Part shown: in pieces, positions 1-7,258 of the stretch
How the letters are laid out: every line of letters starts with the position of its first letter
Position numbering within the stretch: the stretch's first letter is position 1
Assembly (NCBI GenBank): GCA_005888335.1
Contig: VAWY01000178.1
Coordinates: 1 to 9,626, forward strand
Source of the DNA: Actinomycetota bacterium
Lineage (GTDB): Bacteria; Actinomycetota; Thermoleophilia; Solirubrobacterales; Solirubrobacteraceae
DNA: 9,626 nucleotides
Direction: 5' to 3'
The notes under the pieces: generated by a model
Told to the model about the DNA's origin: nothing
Databases searched by the model: none
Seen by the model: the letters and a program-made list of their open reading frames with translations, nothing else
Position numbers and translations under genes: made by a program

Positions 1-2
1 CC

Positions 3-632
3 GATTACGACGTCCTGTCGGCGGTTGGCCACGAACAGGTCGCGGCGCTGGTCGCGGGGCTCGAGCGGCGCGGCATCACGCCCGCGTGCGTGGTCAGCGG
101 GGCGCTGCGCCGCCAGCGCGAAACGGCGGAACCCTGTGCGGCCGCCGCCGGGCTCGACGTCACGATTGACGACCGCTTCAACGAGTACGACGACGCCGAC
201 GTGCTCACTCACCACTCGACGTCGCCGGCCCGCCTCGCGCACCATGCCGGTGACGCGCCGCCGCTGAGCTCGCGCGAGTTCCAAGTGATCCTCAACGAGG
301 GTCTGCGAAGCTGGGTCGCCGCCGGAACGTCGAGTCCCTGCCGGCTACCGTGGCCGAGCTTCCACGGTCAGGTGACGGCCGCCCTCGGCGACGTTGCAGG
401 CGACCTGAGCAAGGGACAGACGGCGGTGGTGGTTAGCTCGAGCGGCGTGATCGCCGCGCTGGCGGCCTCGCTACTCGGCCTGGCGCCGGACGCCTTCATC
501 GCCTTCAACCACGTCAGCGTCAACACCGCGATCACCAAGGTCGTCGTGGGCCGCGGCGGCACGACGCTGGTCTCATACAACGAGCACGCGCACCTCGAAG
601 CCGCCGACGCAGCCCTGATCACGTACCGCTGA
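3..632 (+). CDS. Histidine phosphatase family protein (phosphoglycerate-mutase-like), 5' end outside window
   Basis: The frame is open from the window edge to TGA at 630-632, giving 209 residues. Members of this family are cytoplasmic phosphatases or mutases that form a phosphohistidine. The family is recognised from VVSGALRRQRETAEP (fragment residues 30-44), which resembles the usual substrate-loop pattern VVSGxLRRQRxTAEP, and from the C-terminal block VSYNEHAHLE plus ITYR. The RHG catalytic motif should lie a few residues upstream of the window, so the protein is N-terminally truncated here by the window only. The segment where many relatives have a second catalytic histidine (HGGVI) reads VVSSSGVI (143-150) and has no histidine. 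From memory, some actinobacterial relatives also have SSGG there, so this may be a subfamily trait. The last 68 bp (565-632) are duplicated at 1051-1118. Specific substrate unknown. Confidence 0.85.
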   Translation, partial: DYDVLSAVGHEQVAALVAGLERRGITPACVVSGALRRQRETAEPCAAAAGLDVTIDDRFNEYDDADVLTHHSTSPARLAHHAGDAPPLSSREFQVILNEGLRSWVAAGTSSPCRLPWPSFHGQVTAALGDVAGDLSKGQTAVVVSSSGVIAALAASLLGLAPDAFIAFNHVSVNTAITKVVVGRGGTTLVSYNEHAHLEAADAALITYR

Positions 633-1050
633 GCTCGGGCGTTGGAGGATCGAGTGGTCCTCGATCCACCGTACGACAACGACGCCACTTCGTCGGCTCG
701 GCTGCCAAGGCACACCCCGAGGCGCCCTTGGCGAGCGCTCGGTCTCTTAACTCGCGCAGTCTCGCCGTCAACGCTCGCTGGCTCGACCAGAAGGTCCTGT
801 CGCGCGGCGTCCAGGTGTCACGTCATCCGTCCGCGGCGACGGTGGCGCGCGTCTGCGTGCTGATGCACGGCGACCCCTTCCTTACCATCGAAAACGCGGC
901 GTCCCAAGGAGTCCACCGGAGGGCAAAGAGGCCGAGGGTTGGTGGACCCGGATGGACGCCTTCGCCCTCCGAAGGACTAGAGGGTGGTCCCCAGAAGGAC
1001 CCCACGACACGGCGCCGTTACATCCCGCCGAGCTGGCCGCGGCGGGCGAG
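565..1050. repeat. Tandem duplication, copy 1 (486 bp)
   Basis: Bases 565-1050 match 1051-1536 base for base by line-by-line comparison, with a constant offset of 486. Copy 1 starts inside the phosphatase gene (last 68 bp, including its stop), runs through 385 bp of non-coding DNA and ends with a spare copy of the last 33 bp of the ltrA-like gene (1018-1050). The match stops exactly at the period on both sides: 564 A against 1050 G, and 1051 C against 1537 G. There is therefore no microhomology at the junction. Perfect identity implies a very recent event or an assembly artefact. Confidence 0.97.
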
Positions 1051-1503
1051 CGCTGGTCTCATACAACGAGCACGCGCACCTCGAAGCCGCCGACGCAGCC
1101 CTGATCACGTACCGCTGAGCTCGGGCGTTGGAGGATCGAGTGGTCCTCGATCCACCGTACGACAACGACGCCACTTCGTCGGCTCGGCTGCCAAGGCACA
1201 CCCCGAGGCGCCCTTGGCGAGCGCTCGGTCTCTTAACTCGCGCAGTCTCGCCGTCAACGCTCGCTGGCTCGACCAGAAGGTCCTGTCGCGCGGCGTCCAG
1301 GTGTCACGTCATCCGTCCGCGGCGACGGTGGCGCGCGTCTGCGTGCTGATGCACGGCGACCCCTTCCTTACCATCGAAAACGCGGCGTCCCAAGGAGTCC
1401 ACCGGAGGGCAAAGAGGCCGAGGGTTGGTGGACCCGGATGGACGCCTTCGCCCTCCGAAGGACTAGAGGGTGGTCCCCAGAAGGACCCCACGACACGGCG
1501 CCG
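633..1503. other. Non-coding convergent intergenic region, present twice, rich in hairpins
   Basis: This covers the space between the phosphatase and ltrA-like genes. It is 385 bp of unique content (633-1017) plus the duplicated unit. I see no convincing gene: the open frames here have no ribosome-binding site, no recognisable motif and are simply repeated. Several inverted repeats are visible in each copy. Copy 1 positions are GGATCGAG/CTCGATCC (647-667), GCCAAGG/CCTTGGC (704-710 with 726-732), GTCCACC/GGTGGAC (911-917 with 941-947), CCTTCG/CGAAGG (959-975) and GGTCC/GGACC (986-1001). In copy 2 the last two fall at 1445-1461 and 1472-1487, 16-60 nt past the ltrA-like stop, where a terminator for the minus-strand operon would be expected. 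A structured RNA is possible but unproven. Confidence 0.5.
647..667 (+). terminator. Stem-loop after the phosphatase gene, candidate terminator (copy 1)
   Basis: GGATCGAG (647-654), loop TGGTC, CTCGATCC (660-667) is a perfect 8-bp stem starting 14 nt after the phosphatase stop codon. No T-tract follows, which is common for putative terminators in high-GC bacteria but lowers certainty. An identical copy lies at 1133-1153 in the second repeat unit. Confidence 0.45.
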
Positions 1504-1536
1504 TTACATCCCGCCGAGCTGGCCGCGGCGGGCGAG
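1051..1536. repeat. Tandem duplication, copy 2 (486 bp)
   Basis: This is the second, directly abutting copy of 565-1050. It begins with a promoterless remnant of the phosphatase 3' end (1051-1118, ending in the same TGA) and ends with the genuine last 33 bp of the ltrA-like gene (1504-1536). Because each flanking gene keeps one complete 3' end, the duplication does not disrupt either. The period is a multiple of three, so frames open across one copy stay open through both; this creates a misleading 342-codon frame from 728 to 1756. Confidence 0.97.
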
Positions 1537-2765
1537 GTGGGCGGCGACGGCGTCGGCGCGGGTGCGCGCGCCGGACGTCTGTAACTCCCAGAGCGCCAGC
1601 GCGGTCAGCAGGGCGGCTACGAGCGCGCTGAGCGTAAGCGCGTTCAGGTGGCCGGCGACCGGGGCCAGCAGCACAAGCACCGCCGCGACAGCGAGCCGCT
1701 TCACGTTCGCCAACTTGGTCATCCGCCAGTGGAAGAGGCACTCGCCGAGCAGATAGAGCGCCGGACCACCGAGCAGCATTGCGAGCGCGATGCCGTGCAG
1801 CGCCCGCTGGGGCTCTCTGATCAGGAGGTCGTCGCCGACCGCCACGGCGATGATGCCGGCGACGATCGGTAGGTGCAGGTAGGTGTAGGCGTCGCGCGCG
1901 AGGCGGCCTGGGTCCTCGCACATGCTCATCACGGCGCGCGACTGCTCGGCCGTGGCGCCGAAGTACAGCCACCACAACGCTGCCGTCTCGAGGAAGGCAA
2001 TGGCAAGACAGGCAACGCGGTCGCGGTAAGGCCGGCGTTGGCTGCCGTCGCGCCCGTGACGACGATCGACTCACCGAGGGCGATGATGATGAAGCCCTGG
2101 CACCGCTCAGCGAAGTGCCCTCCCTCGATGTCGTAGTCAGTCGTCGCGTTCCGGCCGCGACCGGGCAGCCAGTAGCCGGCGACCGGCGCCATGAGGTCCA
2201 GGGCCAGCGCAGCGATCCACACGAGCAGCCGCTGGTCGCCATCCAACGCCGCGCCGGCCAGCCACAGCACGCCCGACACGGCGCTCCACGCGACCAGCCG
2301 CTCGAACACGTCGCGCAGGGGATGATCGCGCGCGAGCAGCGCCGCGGCCGCGAGGTTGCGCCCGACCTGCAGCGCTACATAGCTCACCGCGAACAGCACG
2401 CCGTGCTCGCCCAGTGCCTCGGGCAGGGCGGCAGCCATGAGAAGGCTGGCGAGCATCACCCCGGTAAGCACCGCCCGCACCACGGGTGATGCGGGGTCGA
2501 ACCAGTTGGCCATCCACGTCGTGCAGATCCACGCCCACCACACGACCACCAGCAGGAACCCCGCGTGTGCGACGCCGGCGACCGAGAGGTCGTTGAGGAT
2601 CAGGTGCGACAGCTGGGTGACGGCGAAGACGTAGACGAGGTCGAAGAACAGCTCGACCGTGGTGATCGGCTGCGTCGCGCCATCGCCGCGCGGGCGTAGC
2701 TGTCGGCTGGCGAACCCGGGCTGCGCCCTCTTGAACGCGGTCGAAGTGGAACTCGTCACCACCAT
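1504..2765 (-). pseudogene. ltrA: LtrA family (low temperature requirement A) membrane protein, interrupted by a one-base frameshift
   Basis: Two minus-strand frames together encode a typical LtrA-family (PF06772) polytopic membrane protein of about 420 residues, close to the family's usual length of about 400. The first frame (2765 to about 2016, 250 codons) carries the hallmark TTVELFFDLVYVFAVTQLSH (35-54), several hydrophobic helices and the segment GGHFAERCQGFIIIALGES (215-233). The second frame (about 2016 to the TAA at 1504-1506) continues the helices with WWLYFG, HLPIVAGII and an arginine-rich tail. One missing base near 2016 explains the shift: restoring a G gives an unbroken reading TATAVACLAIAFLETAALWWLYFG. 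The family's biochemical role is not established; the name comes from a Listeria cold-growth phenotype. The start ATG lies 9 nt after the preceding stop, so it is probably the last gene of the operon. It could be a real pseudogene or a sequencing error. Confidence 0.85.
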
Positions 2766-2774
2766 GCGCGCGCG

Positions 2775-3107
2775 TCAGGCCTCGCGGACCCGGAGCCGCC
2801 GGAGCCCGTGGGCCAACACCGACGAGCGGTGCGTCCGATGGTGCTCGCGGACGTGGCGAACGAGCAGGTAGGGCATCGCGAGGATCGCGGCCAGCAGACC
2901 GAGGACGATCGCGACGGCGAGGAGCGGGACCGCGACGACCACGGCGAGGATCGCCAGCGGCGGGCACACCAACAGCCCGGTGAGCACGGCCATCCCCACC
3001 TCGGCGCCACGCAGCAAGATCCCGGGCGCGAGGGCGGCCGCTTCTTCTACGGTCTCCTCGCGGTTGACGTCGACTTCGTGGGACCGGGTCTTCTCGATAA
3101 CGGTCAT
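2775..3107 (-). CDS. Small two-helix membrane protein of unknown function (110 aa)
   Basis: I do not recognise a family. The protein starts MTVIEKTRSHEVDV, has an acidic soluble N-terminus (residues 1-28, with REETVEE) and a long hydrophobic block (about 38-83) that divides into two transmembrane helices around a CPP/VP break. It ends in a histidine- and arginine-rich tail (RHVREHHRTHRSS). That composition suggests a membrane hairpin with a positively charged cytoplasmic C-terminus. The frame is open upstream to an ATG at 3260, but that extension overlaps the next gene. The ATG at 3107 has AGAAAGG 8 nt upstream, so I choose it. It lies 31 nt downstream of the 72-aa gene and 9 nt upstream of the ltrA-like gene, which points to co-transcription with both. 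Confidence 0.75.
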   Translation of the reverse strand: MTVIEKTRSHEVDVNREETVEEAAALAPGILLRGAEVGMAVLTGLLVCPPLAILAVVVAVPLLAVAIVLGLLAAILAMPYLLVRHVREHHRTHRSSVLAHGLRRLRVREA

Positions 3108-3115
3108 GTGGTGAG

Positions 3116-3122
3116 CCTTTCT
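3116..3122 (-). promoter_or_regulatory. Ribosome-binding site fixing the start of the 110-aa membrane protein
   Basis: On the minus strand AGAAAGG precedes the ATG at 3107 by 8 nt. It supports this start over the in-frame ATG at 3260, whose use would run through the end of the 72-aa gene. Confidence 0.65.
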
Positions 3123-3138
3123 CGGTACTTGGGTGGCC

Positions 3139-3357
3139 TCAGTACGAAGCGAGCAGCCGGTTGGCCTCGGCGAGGGCGTCGGCCAGTCCGTGCGCGCCGA
3201 TAACGACGGCGGCGCCGTCATCGCGTGGCTCGATTCGGAGCATGAGGTCGCCGTCGTCAAACTGGGTGAAGCCGATCAGCCGGCCATCCGACCAGAGCTC
3301 CGCCACGCCGTACGACGCCTCTTCGGCGCTGACGACGCTCACGTTGATCTCATGCAT
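3139..3357 (-). CDS. Hypothetical protein, 72 aa
   Basis: No family is recognised. The small soluble protein begins MHEINVSVVSAEEASYGVAE and has alternating hydrophobic and charged residues that look like a beta-rich first half (ELWSDGRLIGFTQFDDGDLM, 20-39). An alpha-helical C-terminus follows (LADALAEANRLLASY). There are no membrane segments or cysteines. Its ATG overlaps the end of the preceding 91-aa gene: the stop of that gene and this start share an 8-base overlap (3350-3357). That arrangement implies translational coupling and probably a joint function. A much longer frame in the same phase continues upstream to 4230 but runs antiphase through the 91-aa and hydrolase genes, so I reject it. 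It belongs to the five-gene minus-strand operon. Confidence 0.75.
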   Translation of the reverse strand: MHEINVSVVSAEEASYGVAELWSDGRLIGFTQFDDGDLMLRIEPRDDGAAVVIGAHGLADALAEANRLLASY

Positions 3358-3625
3358 GGCTGGGGAGTTCGGTGGAGGCCTCGATGAACTGGATGCGGTC
3401 GAACGGCAGGTCCATCCGTTCCAGCTCGTCGGCGAACAGATGGGCGACGCGGAGGATCGTCCGGGCTTCGCTCGGCGAGCGAAGGGGCTCGACGGTCTGG
3501 TGGGCGCGCAGGAGCACACCGGCGATGAACTCGTCGATCGCCAGCCGCTCGCCCGCGGCGAGACCGGCGCTCTCAGCGCCGTCGTTCGTTCGGCTATCCC
3601 AGCCGGCGATGTTGGTGACGGACAT
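3350..3625 (-). CDS. Hypothetical protein, 91 aa
   Basis: No family is recognised. The protein starts MSVTNIAGWDSRTND, is soluble and rich in Leu, Ala and Glu, and is probably mostly helical across residues 20-75 (ERLAIDEFIAGVLLRAHQTV, then a segment containing RVAHLFADELERMDLPFDRI). The start is well supported by AAAGGAG about 6 nt upstream of the ATG at 3625. It begins 31 nt after the hydrolase stop and overlaps the next gene by 8 bases, so both this and the 72-aa protein are likely made together with the hydrolase. It has no signal peptide, membrane segment or metal-binding motif. A binding partner for the 72-aa protein is a reasonable guess only. Confidence 0.75.
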   Translation of the reverse strand: MSVTNIAGWDSRTNDGAESAGLAAGERLAIDEFIAGVLLRAHQTVEPLRSPSEARTILRVAHLFADELERMDLPFDRIQFIEASTELPSHA

Positions 3626-3656
3626 GTGCGACTCCTTTGGTCGGTCGCGGTCGGAT

Positions 3657-4370
3657 TCAGGCCGCGGCGCGCAGCGCGGCGGCCTCGAGGATCAGCTCGA
3701 CCGTCACCTGCGGGTGGGCGACGGGGATGGCGTGCGAGGCGCCCGGGATCTCGATCGTGCGGTGGGCGCCGGCGCGCCGGGCCATGTAGTGCTCGAGGGC
3801 GGCGGGGATGTTGCGGTCCTCCTCGCCGAAGACGAACCACGACGGCAGCTCCTCCCAGAGCGGCCGCTCGCCGGACGGCTCGACGAGCGCCTCCTGGGTG
3901 ACCGGCCGCTGCGTGGCGGCCATCCGCGCCGCCTGCGGCGCCCGGACATCCGCGGCGAACTGCTCGTGGAAGCGCTCCGGGACGATCGTCAGGTCGGTAG
4001 TGCCGTCGCTGCGCGGGACCGCCTGCAGCGCGTCGCCGAGAGTGCTGCCGGGGAAGACCGCCGACAACTCGAAGCAGCTGTCGCCGGACTTCGGGGCGAA
4101 GGCGGCGACGTAGACGAGTCCGACAATCTCCCCGGCCTCGGGGTCGACGTTCGTGATGACGGCGCCACCGTAGGAGTGGCCGACGAGCACGACCGGGCCC
4201 TCGATCGAGCGGACGTGGTCGCTGACGCACGCGGCGTCGGCCGCGACGCCGCGCAGCGGGTTGGCGATGGCCGTCACCGGATACCCCGCGTCGAGCAGCT
4301 GATCGATCGCCTGATCCCAGCTGGACGACTCGGCGAAGGCACCGTGGACGAGCACGATGGTCGGGCGCAT
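3657..4370 (-). CDS. Alpha/beta hydrolase (237 aa)
   Basis: A complete alpha/beta-hydrolase-fold enzyme, probably a cytoplasmic esterase or a related small-molecule hydrolase. It opens with strand MRPTIVLVHGAFAESSSWD, where HG (9-10) and the following residues form the usual oxyanion-hole region. The nucleophile elbow GHSYGG (64-69) gives Ser66. FGEEDRNIP places the acid at about Asp185, and ASHAIP gives His213. The length is typical of the single-domain esterase/hydroxynitrile-lyase-like group. There is no signal peptide. The ATG at 4370 has GAAAGG about 9 nt upstream. It lies 89 nt downstream of the LAL regulator stop and is the first gene of a five-gene run. The leader carries a CTAGGG direct-repeat element (4442-4463) and a 17-bp palindrome (4387-4403), which suggest specific control. 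The substrate cannot be inferred. Confidence 0.9.
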   Translation of the reverse strand: MRPTIVLVHGAFAESSSWDQAIDQLLDAGYPVTAIANPLRGVAADAACVSDHVRSIEGPVVLVGHSYGGAVITNVDPEAGEIVGLVYVAAFAPKSGDSCFELSAVFPGSTLGDALQAVPRSDGTTDLTIVPERFHEQFAADVRAPQAARMAATQRPVTQEALVEPSGERPLWEELPSWFVFGEEDRNIPAALEHYMARRAGAHRTIEIPGASHAIPVAHPQVTVELILEAAALRAAA

Positions 4371-4386
4371 GAGAGACCTTTCGGTT

Positions 4387-4403
4387 GGGCGTTCGGAACG
4401 CCC
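4387..4403. promoter_or_regulatory. 17-bp perfect palindrome in the hydrolase leader
   Basis: GGGCGTTC-G-GAACGCCC has 8-bp arms around one central base and ends 16 nt before the hydrolase ATG. As DNA it could be a repressor operator placed over the transcription start or leader. As RNA it forms a 7-bp stem with a 3-nt loop that could attenuate transcription or terminate the LAL message (57 nt past its stop), but there is no T-tract. The sequence alone does not separate these options. Confidence 0.5.
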
Positions 4404-4441
4404 GTCACGCTCGCGCTTCCGGCCGGCCGCCGCGTCCGTGT

Positions 4442-4463
4442 GAGGCCCTAGTCCGTGCCCTAG
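4442..4463 (-). promoter_or_regulatory. Candidate LuxR-type activator site upstream of the hydrolase operon
   Basis: On the minus strand two CTAGGG boxes occur with a 12-bp period (4463-4458 and 4451-4446), with ACTAGGG as the second. The second box ends 75 nt before the hydrolase ATG. Sixteen of 22 positions match the element at 7264-7285 in front of the SDR gene, in the same orientation. The first box overlaps the TAG stop of the LAL gene. CTAG is a rare tetramer in high-GC genomes, which makes a chance pair less likely. The binding protein is inferred to be the neighbouring LAL regulator. Confidence 0.5.
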
Positions 4464-7246
4464 GCCGGTGCGGCTACCTGCTCGGGGTCCGCGAGCGCGG
4501 CGCGGAGCTCCTTGCGGGAGCTGATGCCGAGCTTGGTGAACACCTTGTGCAGGTGGTACTCGACGGTGCGTGGGCTGATGAACAGCTCGGCGCCGATCTC
4601 CGGGTTCGTGTGCCCCGCCTGCGCGAGCCGGGCGACCTGCGCCTCCTGGGGGGTGAGCACGTCACGCGTCTCGACCGTCAGCTTGCGCACCGTCTCACCC
4701 GTGGCCGTCAGCTCGCGTCCGGCGCGCTCGGCGAACGCTTCGGCGCCGAAGCGGCTGAACATGTCGTGCGCGCTGCGTAGTTGTTCGCGGGCGTCCACAC
4801 GCCGGTGCTCGCGACGCAGCCACTCGCCATAGAGGAGACGTGCGCGGGCGAGCTCGACGCGGATCCTGGTGCGCTCGAGCCGCTCGATCGCCTCACGGTA
4901 GAGGGCGTCCGCGTCCTCCCCCTCGCTCATCAGCGCCTGTGAGCGTGCCAGGACTCCGAGCGCCCAATCGGTGCCCGCCGCGCGTGTCCGTTCTTCGAGC
5001 CGGGGCAGCGCGGCGGCAGCGACCTCCGGCCTGCCGGAACGAGCTGCCGCCTCGACGAGTTCTGGCAGCGACGCGCCGGAGTACCCGAAGTCGCCGTCGT
5101 CGGTGCCGCGCCTGGCGCCGTCCATGGCGGCCTCGTAGCGACCCAGGCCGTTATTGAGAATGGCGCTCGCATAGCCGGCCATCGCGACCACCCTTCCCTC
5201 GCTGCGCGCGGTGGTGTTCTCGAGACCAGCGTTGATGAGCTCCACGGCTTCGGCTTCCACCCCGCGCCAGGCGCTGAGGGGGAGCCGGGCGTACATGAGG
5301 TCTGTGTTGCCGGTTGCGAGCGCAATCGCGTCTGCCTCCTGGATCAGAGCCGAGGCCGCGGTGAGCTCGCCGCCGAACAGGTGCACACCTGACCGGTAGA
5401 CGAGTGCGACGGGAAGCAGGGCAAGCGCGCCGGTATCCCGAGCCAGTCGCACCGCACGAATCGCGAGGGCGTGGAAGGCGTCGTCGTCCCACAACTCGAA
5501 CACCGTCATCGACTGGACAATCGGAGACAGCAAGAGCCAGCGCATGATCTCTGCGTGACCATCGAGAGCCTCGCTCATGACCGCCTCGAGCGCGAGCCTG
5601 AGGGGCGGCACACCCGCATTGGGTCCTTCCGTGCACCGGCGCGCCAGGCCGTCGAGAACGAGGTCGGTCGATCGCGGTGGCTGCGCCGCCACGGGCGCGG
5701 CCCGGGCGGCCTCGGCCACTTCCAGCACACCGGAGTCGGCGTCGACGCGTCCGGCGTACATCGCCGCGCCCAGAGCCCCGAGATAGGTCTCACGCGCCAC
5801 GGCGGGATCGAGCGCCTCGAGCCGTCTGGCGGCATCGACGAGAACGGCCGGACCATCGCTGCCGCGCCCGAAGACGAACACGATCTGCGCGCGCAGCAGC
5901 TGCAACTGCGCGCGCTGAACCTCGTCGAGCGGCGTCAGCTCCGCCGTCGCCAGCAGTCCATCTGCCGCCTCTGGCGCCCCAGCCTCCAGCTTTGCCTGCG
6001 CTGCGGCCAGGGCCCGCGCCCCTCGTCGCGACGGGTCGGGCGTGAGCTCGGCCGCTCGCTCCAGGAACGCGGCCGCGGCCGCAACGCCGCCGCGGCCCCG
6101 CGCTCGGCCGGCCGAGCGCTCCAGCTCGCCGGCCACCGCCTCGTCGAGCCCCGCGGCCGCGTGCGCGCGATGCCACGCCCGCCGATCGGGATCCGCTTCG
6201 GGATCGGTCGCCTCGGCCAGCGCGCGGTGGACGGCTTGACGCTCGTGCGGCGGGGCTGCCCGGTAGATCGCCGAGCGGACCAGTGGATGCCGGAAGCGGG
6301 CGCGGGCACCGAGCTCCATCAGCCCGCCGGCCTCGGCCGGGGTCAGCGCGTCGGCTCCGATGCCGAGTCGCTCGGCCGCGCGCCAGAGCAGTGGGACGTC
6401 GCCGGTGGGCTCCGCTGCCGCGATCAGCAGCAGTTGCCGCGAGTCGGGTGGGAGCGATTCGAAGCGCCGCAAAAAGCTGCGCTCGATGCGCCCCGACAGC
6501 GGGCCGCGGTCGGGCAGCCCGAAGCCTCCGGCGAGTTCGGCCGGGGTCAGCCCGAGTGGCAGCTCCAGCAGGGCGAGCGGGTTCCCGCGAGTCTCGGCCA
6601 CGACCCGATCGCGGACCCGCGTATCCAGCGGGCCGCTGATCCCAGACGCCAGCAGCGCGCGCGCGTCGTCGTCGCCGACCCCTTCGACGAAGAGCTCTGG
6701 CAGACCCGTGAGCTCGTCCGCGTCGCTTGGCTCGCGGACGACGAACACCATCGCGATCCGCTCGGCCAGCAGGCGCCGCGCGACGAATCCCAGAGCCCGA
6801 CGGGAGGCTCGATCCAGCCATTGCGCGTCATCGATGACACACGCGAGCGGACGCACCTCGGCCGCGTCGGCCAGCAGGCTCAAGACCGCCAGCGCCACCA
6901 GGAAGTGATCCGGGGCACCGCCCTCCTCGAGCCCGAACGCCTCCCGCAACGCGTCGCGTTGCGGCGGCGCGAGTTCGCCCAGCCCGTCGAGCATCGCAGC
7001 GCAGAGCTGATGCAGGCCGGCGAACGGCAGCTCCATCTCCGCCTGCACGCCGGTGGCTCGGACGATGCGCCAACCCGATGCCCGCTCCACGACGTGCTCC
7101 AGCAGCGCGCTCTTGCCGATGCCCGCCTCGCCGCGCAAGACCAGCACCTGACTCTGGCCGGAGCGCGCGTTGCGCAGCAGCCGATCCAGCGTCTCGCACT
7201 CGCTGCGTCGACCGAGCAATCCGCGCGGAGGACCGCTCTTGGCCAT
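4460..7246 (-). CDS. LAL-type (large ATP-binding) LuxR-family transcriptional regulator, 928 aa
   Basis: A complete LAL regulator of about the usual length (900-1000 aa). Numbering from the ATG at 7246, LLGRRSEC opens the AAA/STAND ATPase domain. Walker A is GEAGIGKS (39-46) and Walker B is VIDDAQWLD (137-145). An alanine- and leucine-rich helical middle region (about 290-830) resembles the TPR-like part of MalT-type proteins. The C-terminus carries a LuxR HTH (about 862-916) with LTPQEAQVARL, NPEIGAELFISPRTVEYHLH and KLGISSRKEL. Such proteins bind DNA after ATP and ligand binding in the central domain. The frame also extends to a GTG at 7288, but the extra 14 residues have no ribosome-binding site and fall on the candidate operator, so I prefer the ATG. 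It is divergent from the SDR operon and immediately upstream of the hydrolase operon. Both have a CTRGGG element in front, so control of both and of itself is likely. Confidence 0.92.
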   Translation of the reverse strand: MAKSGPPRGLLGRRSECETLDRLLRNARSGQSQVLVLRGEAGIGKSALLEHVVERASGWRIVRATGVQAEMELPFAGLHQLCAAMLDGLGELAPPQRDALREAFGLEEGGAPDHFLVALAVLSLLADAAEVRPLACVIDDAQWLDRASRRALGFVARRLLAERIAMVFVVREPSDADELTGLPELFVEGVGDDDARALLASGISGPLDTRVRDRVVAETRGNPLALLELPLGLTPAELAGGFGLPDRGPLSGRIERSFLRRFESLPPDSRQLLLIAAAEPTGDVPLLWRAAERLGIGADALTPAEAGGLMELGARARFRHPLVRSAIYRAAPPHERQAVHRALAEATDPEADPDRRAWHRAHAAAGLDEAVAGELERSAGRARGRGGVAAAAAFLERAAELTPDPSRRGARALAAAQAKLEAGAPEAADGLLATAELTPLDEVQRAQLQLLRAQIVFVFGRGSDGPAVLVDAARRLEALDPAVARETYLGALGAAMYAGRVDADSGVLEVAEAARAAPVAAQPPRSTDLVLDGLARRCTEGPNAGVPPLRLALEAVMSEALDGHAEIMRWLLLSPIVQSMTVFELWDDDAFHALAIRAVRLARDTGALALLPVALVYRSGVHLFGGELTAASALIQEADAIALATGNTDLMYARLPLSAWRGVEAEAVELINAGLENTTARSEGRVVAMAGYASAILNNGLGRYEAAMDGARRGTDDGDFGYSGASLPELVEAAARSGRPEVAAAALPRLEERTRAAGTDWALGVLARSQALMSEGEDADALYREAIERLERTRIRVELARARLLYGEWLRREHRRVDAREQLRSAHDMFSRFGAEAFAERAGRELTATGETVRKLTVETRDVLTPQEAQVARLAQAGHTNPEIGAELFISPRTVEYHLHKVFTKLGISSRKELRAALADPEQVAAPA

Positions 7247-7258
7247 GGACAACGCCGA

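Noticed and set aside
977..994. CTAGAGGGTGGTCCCCAG as a third LAL-type site (also at 1463-1480)
   Set aside because: It has an imperfect dyad resembling CTVGGG half-sites, but it lies downstream of both neighbouring genes with no gene to control and does not share the 12-bp direct-repeat spacing.
728..1756. Open frame of 342 codons on the + strand, internally repeated
   Set aside because: It is open only because the 486-bp period is a multiple of three and the second half runs antisense to the ltrA-like gene; no start signal or recognisable motif.
1537..2242. Minus-strand frame ending at 1463, 259 codons
   Set aside because: Out of phase with both LtrA halves and arginine- and proline-rich; a shadow frame.
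3358..4230. Upstream extension of the 72-aa gene to 363 codons
   Set aside because: It would overlap the hydrolase and 91-aa genes in another phase, is arginine- and proline-rich there, and the ATG at 3357 fits an overlapping-gene start.
3372..4451. Open frame of 359 codons on the + strand
   Set aside because: Antisense to the hydrolase and 91-aa genes, both of which have motifs or ribosome-binding sites; its composition (Arg, Gly and Asp rich) is typical of antisense frames.
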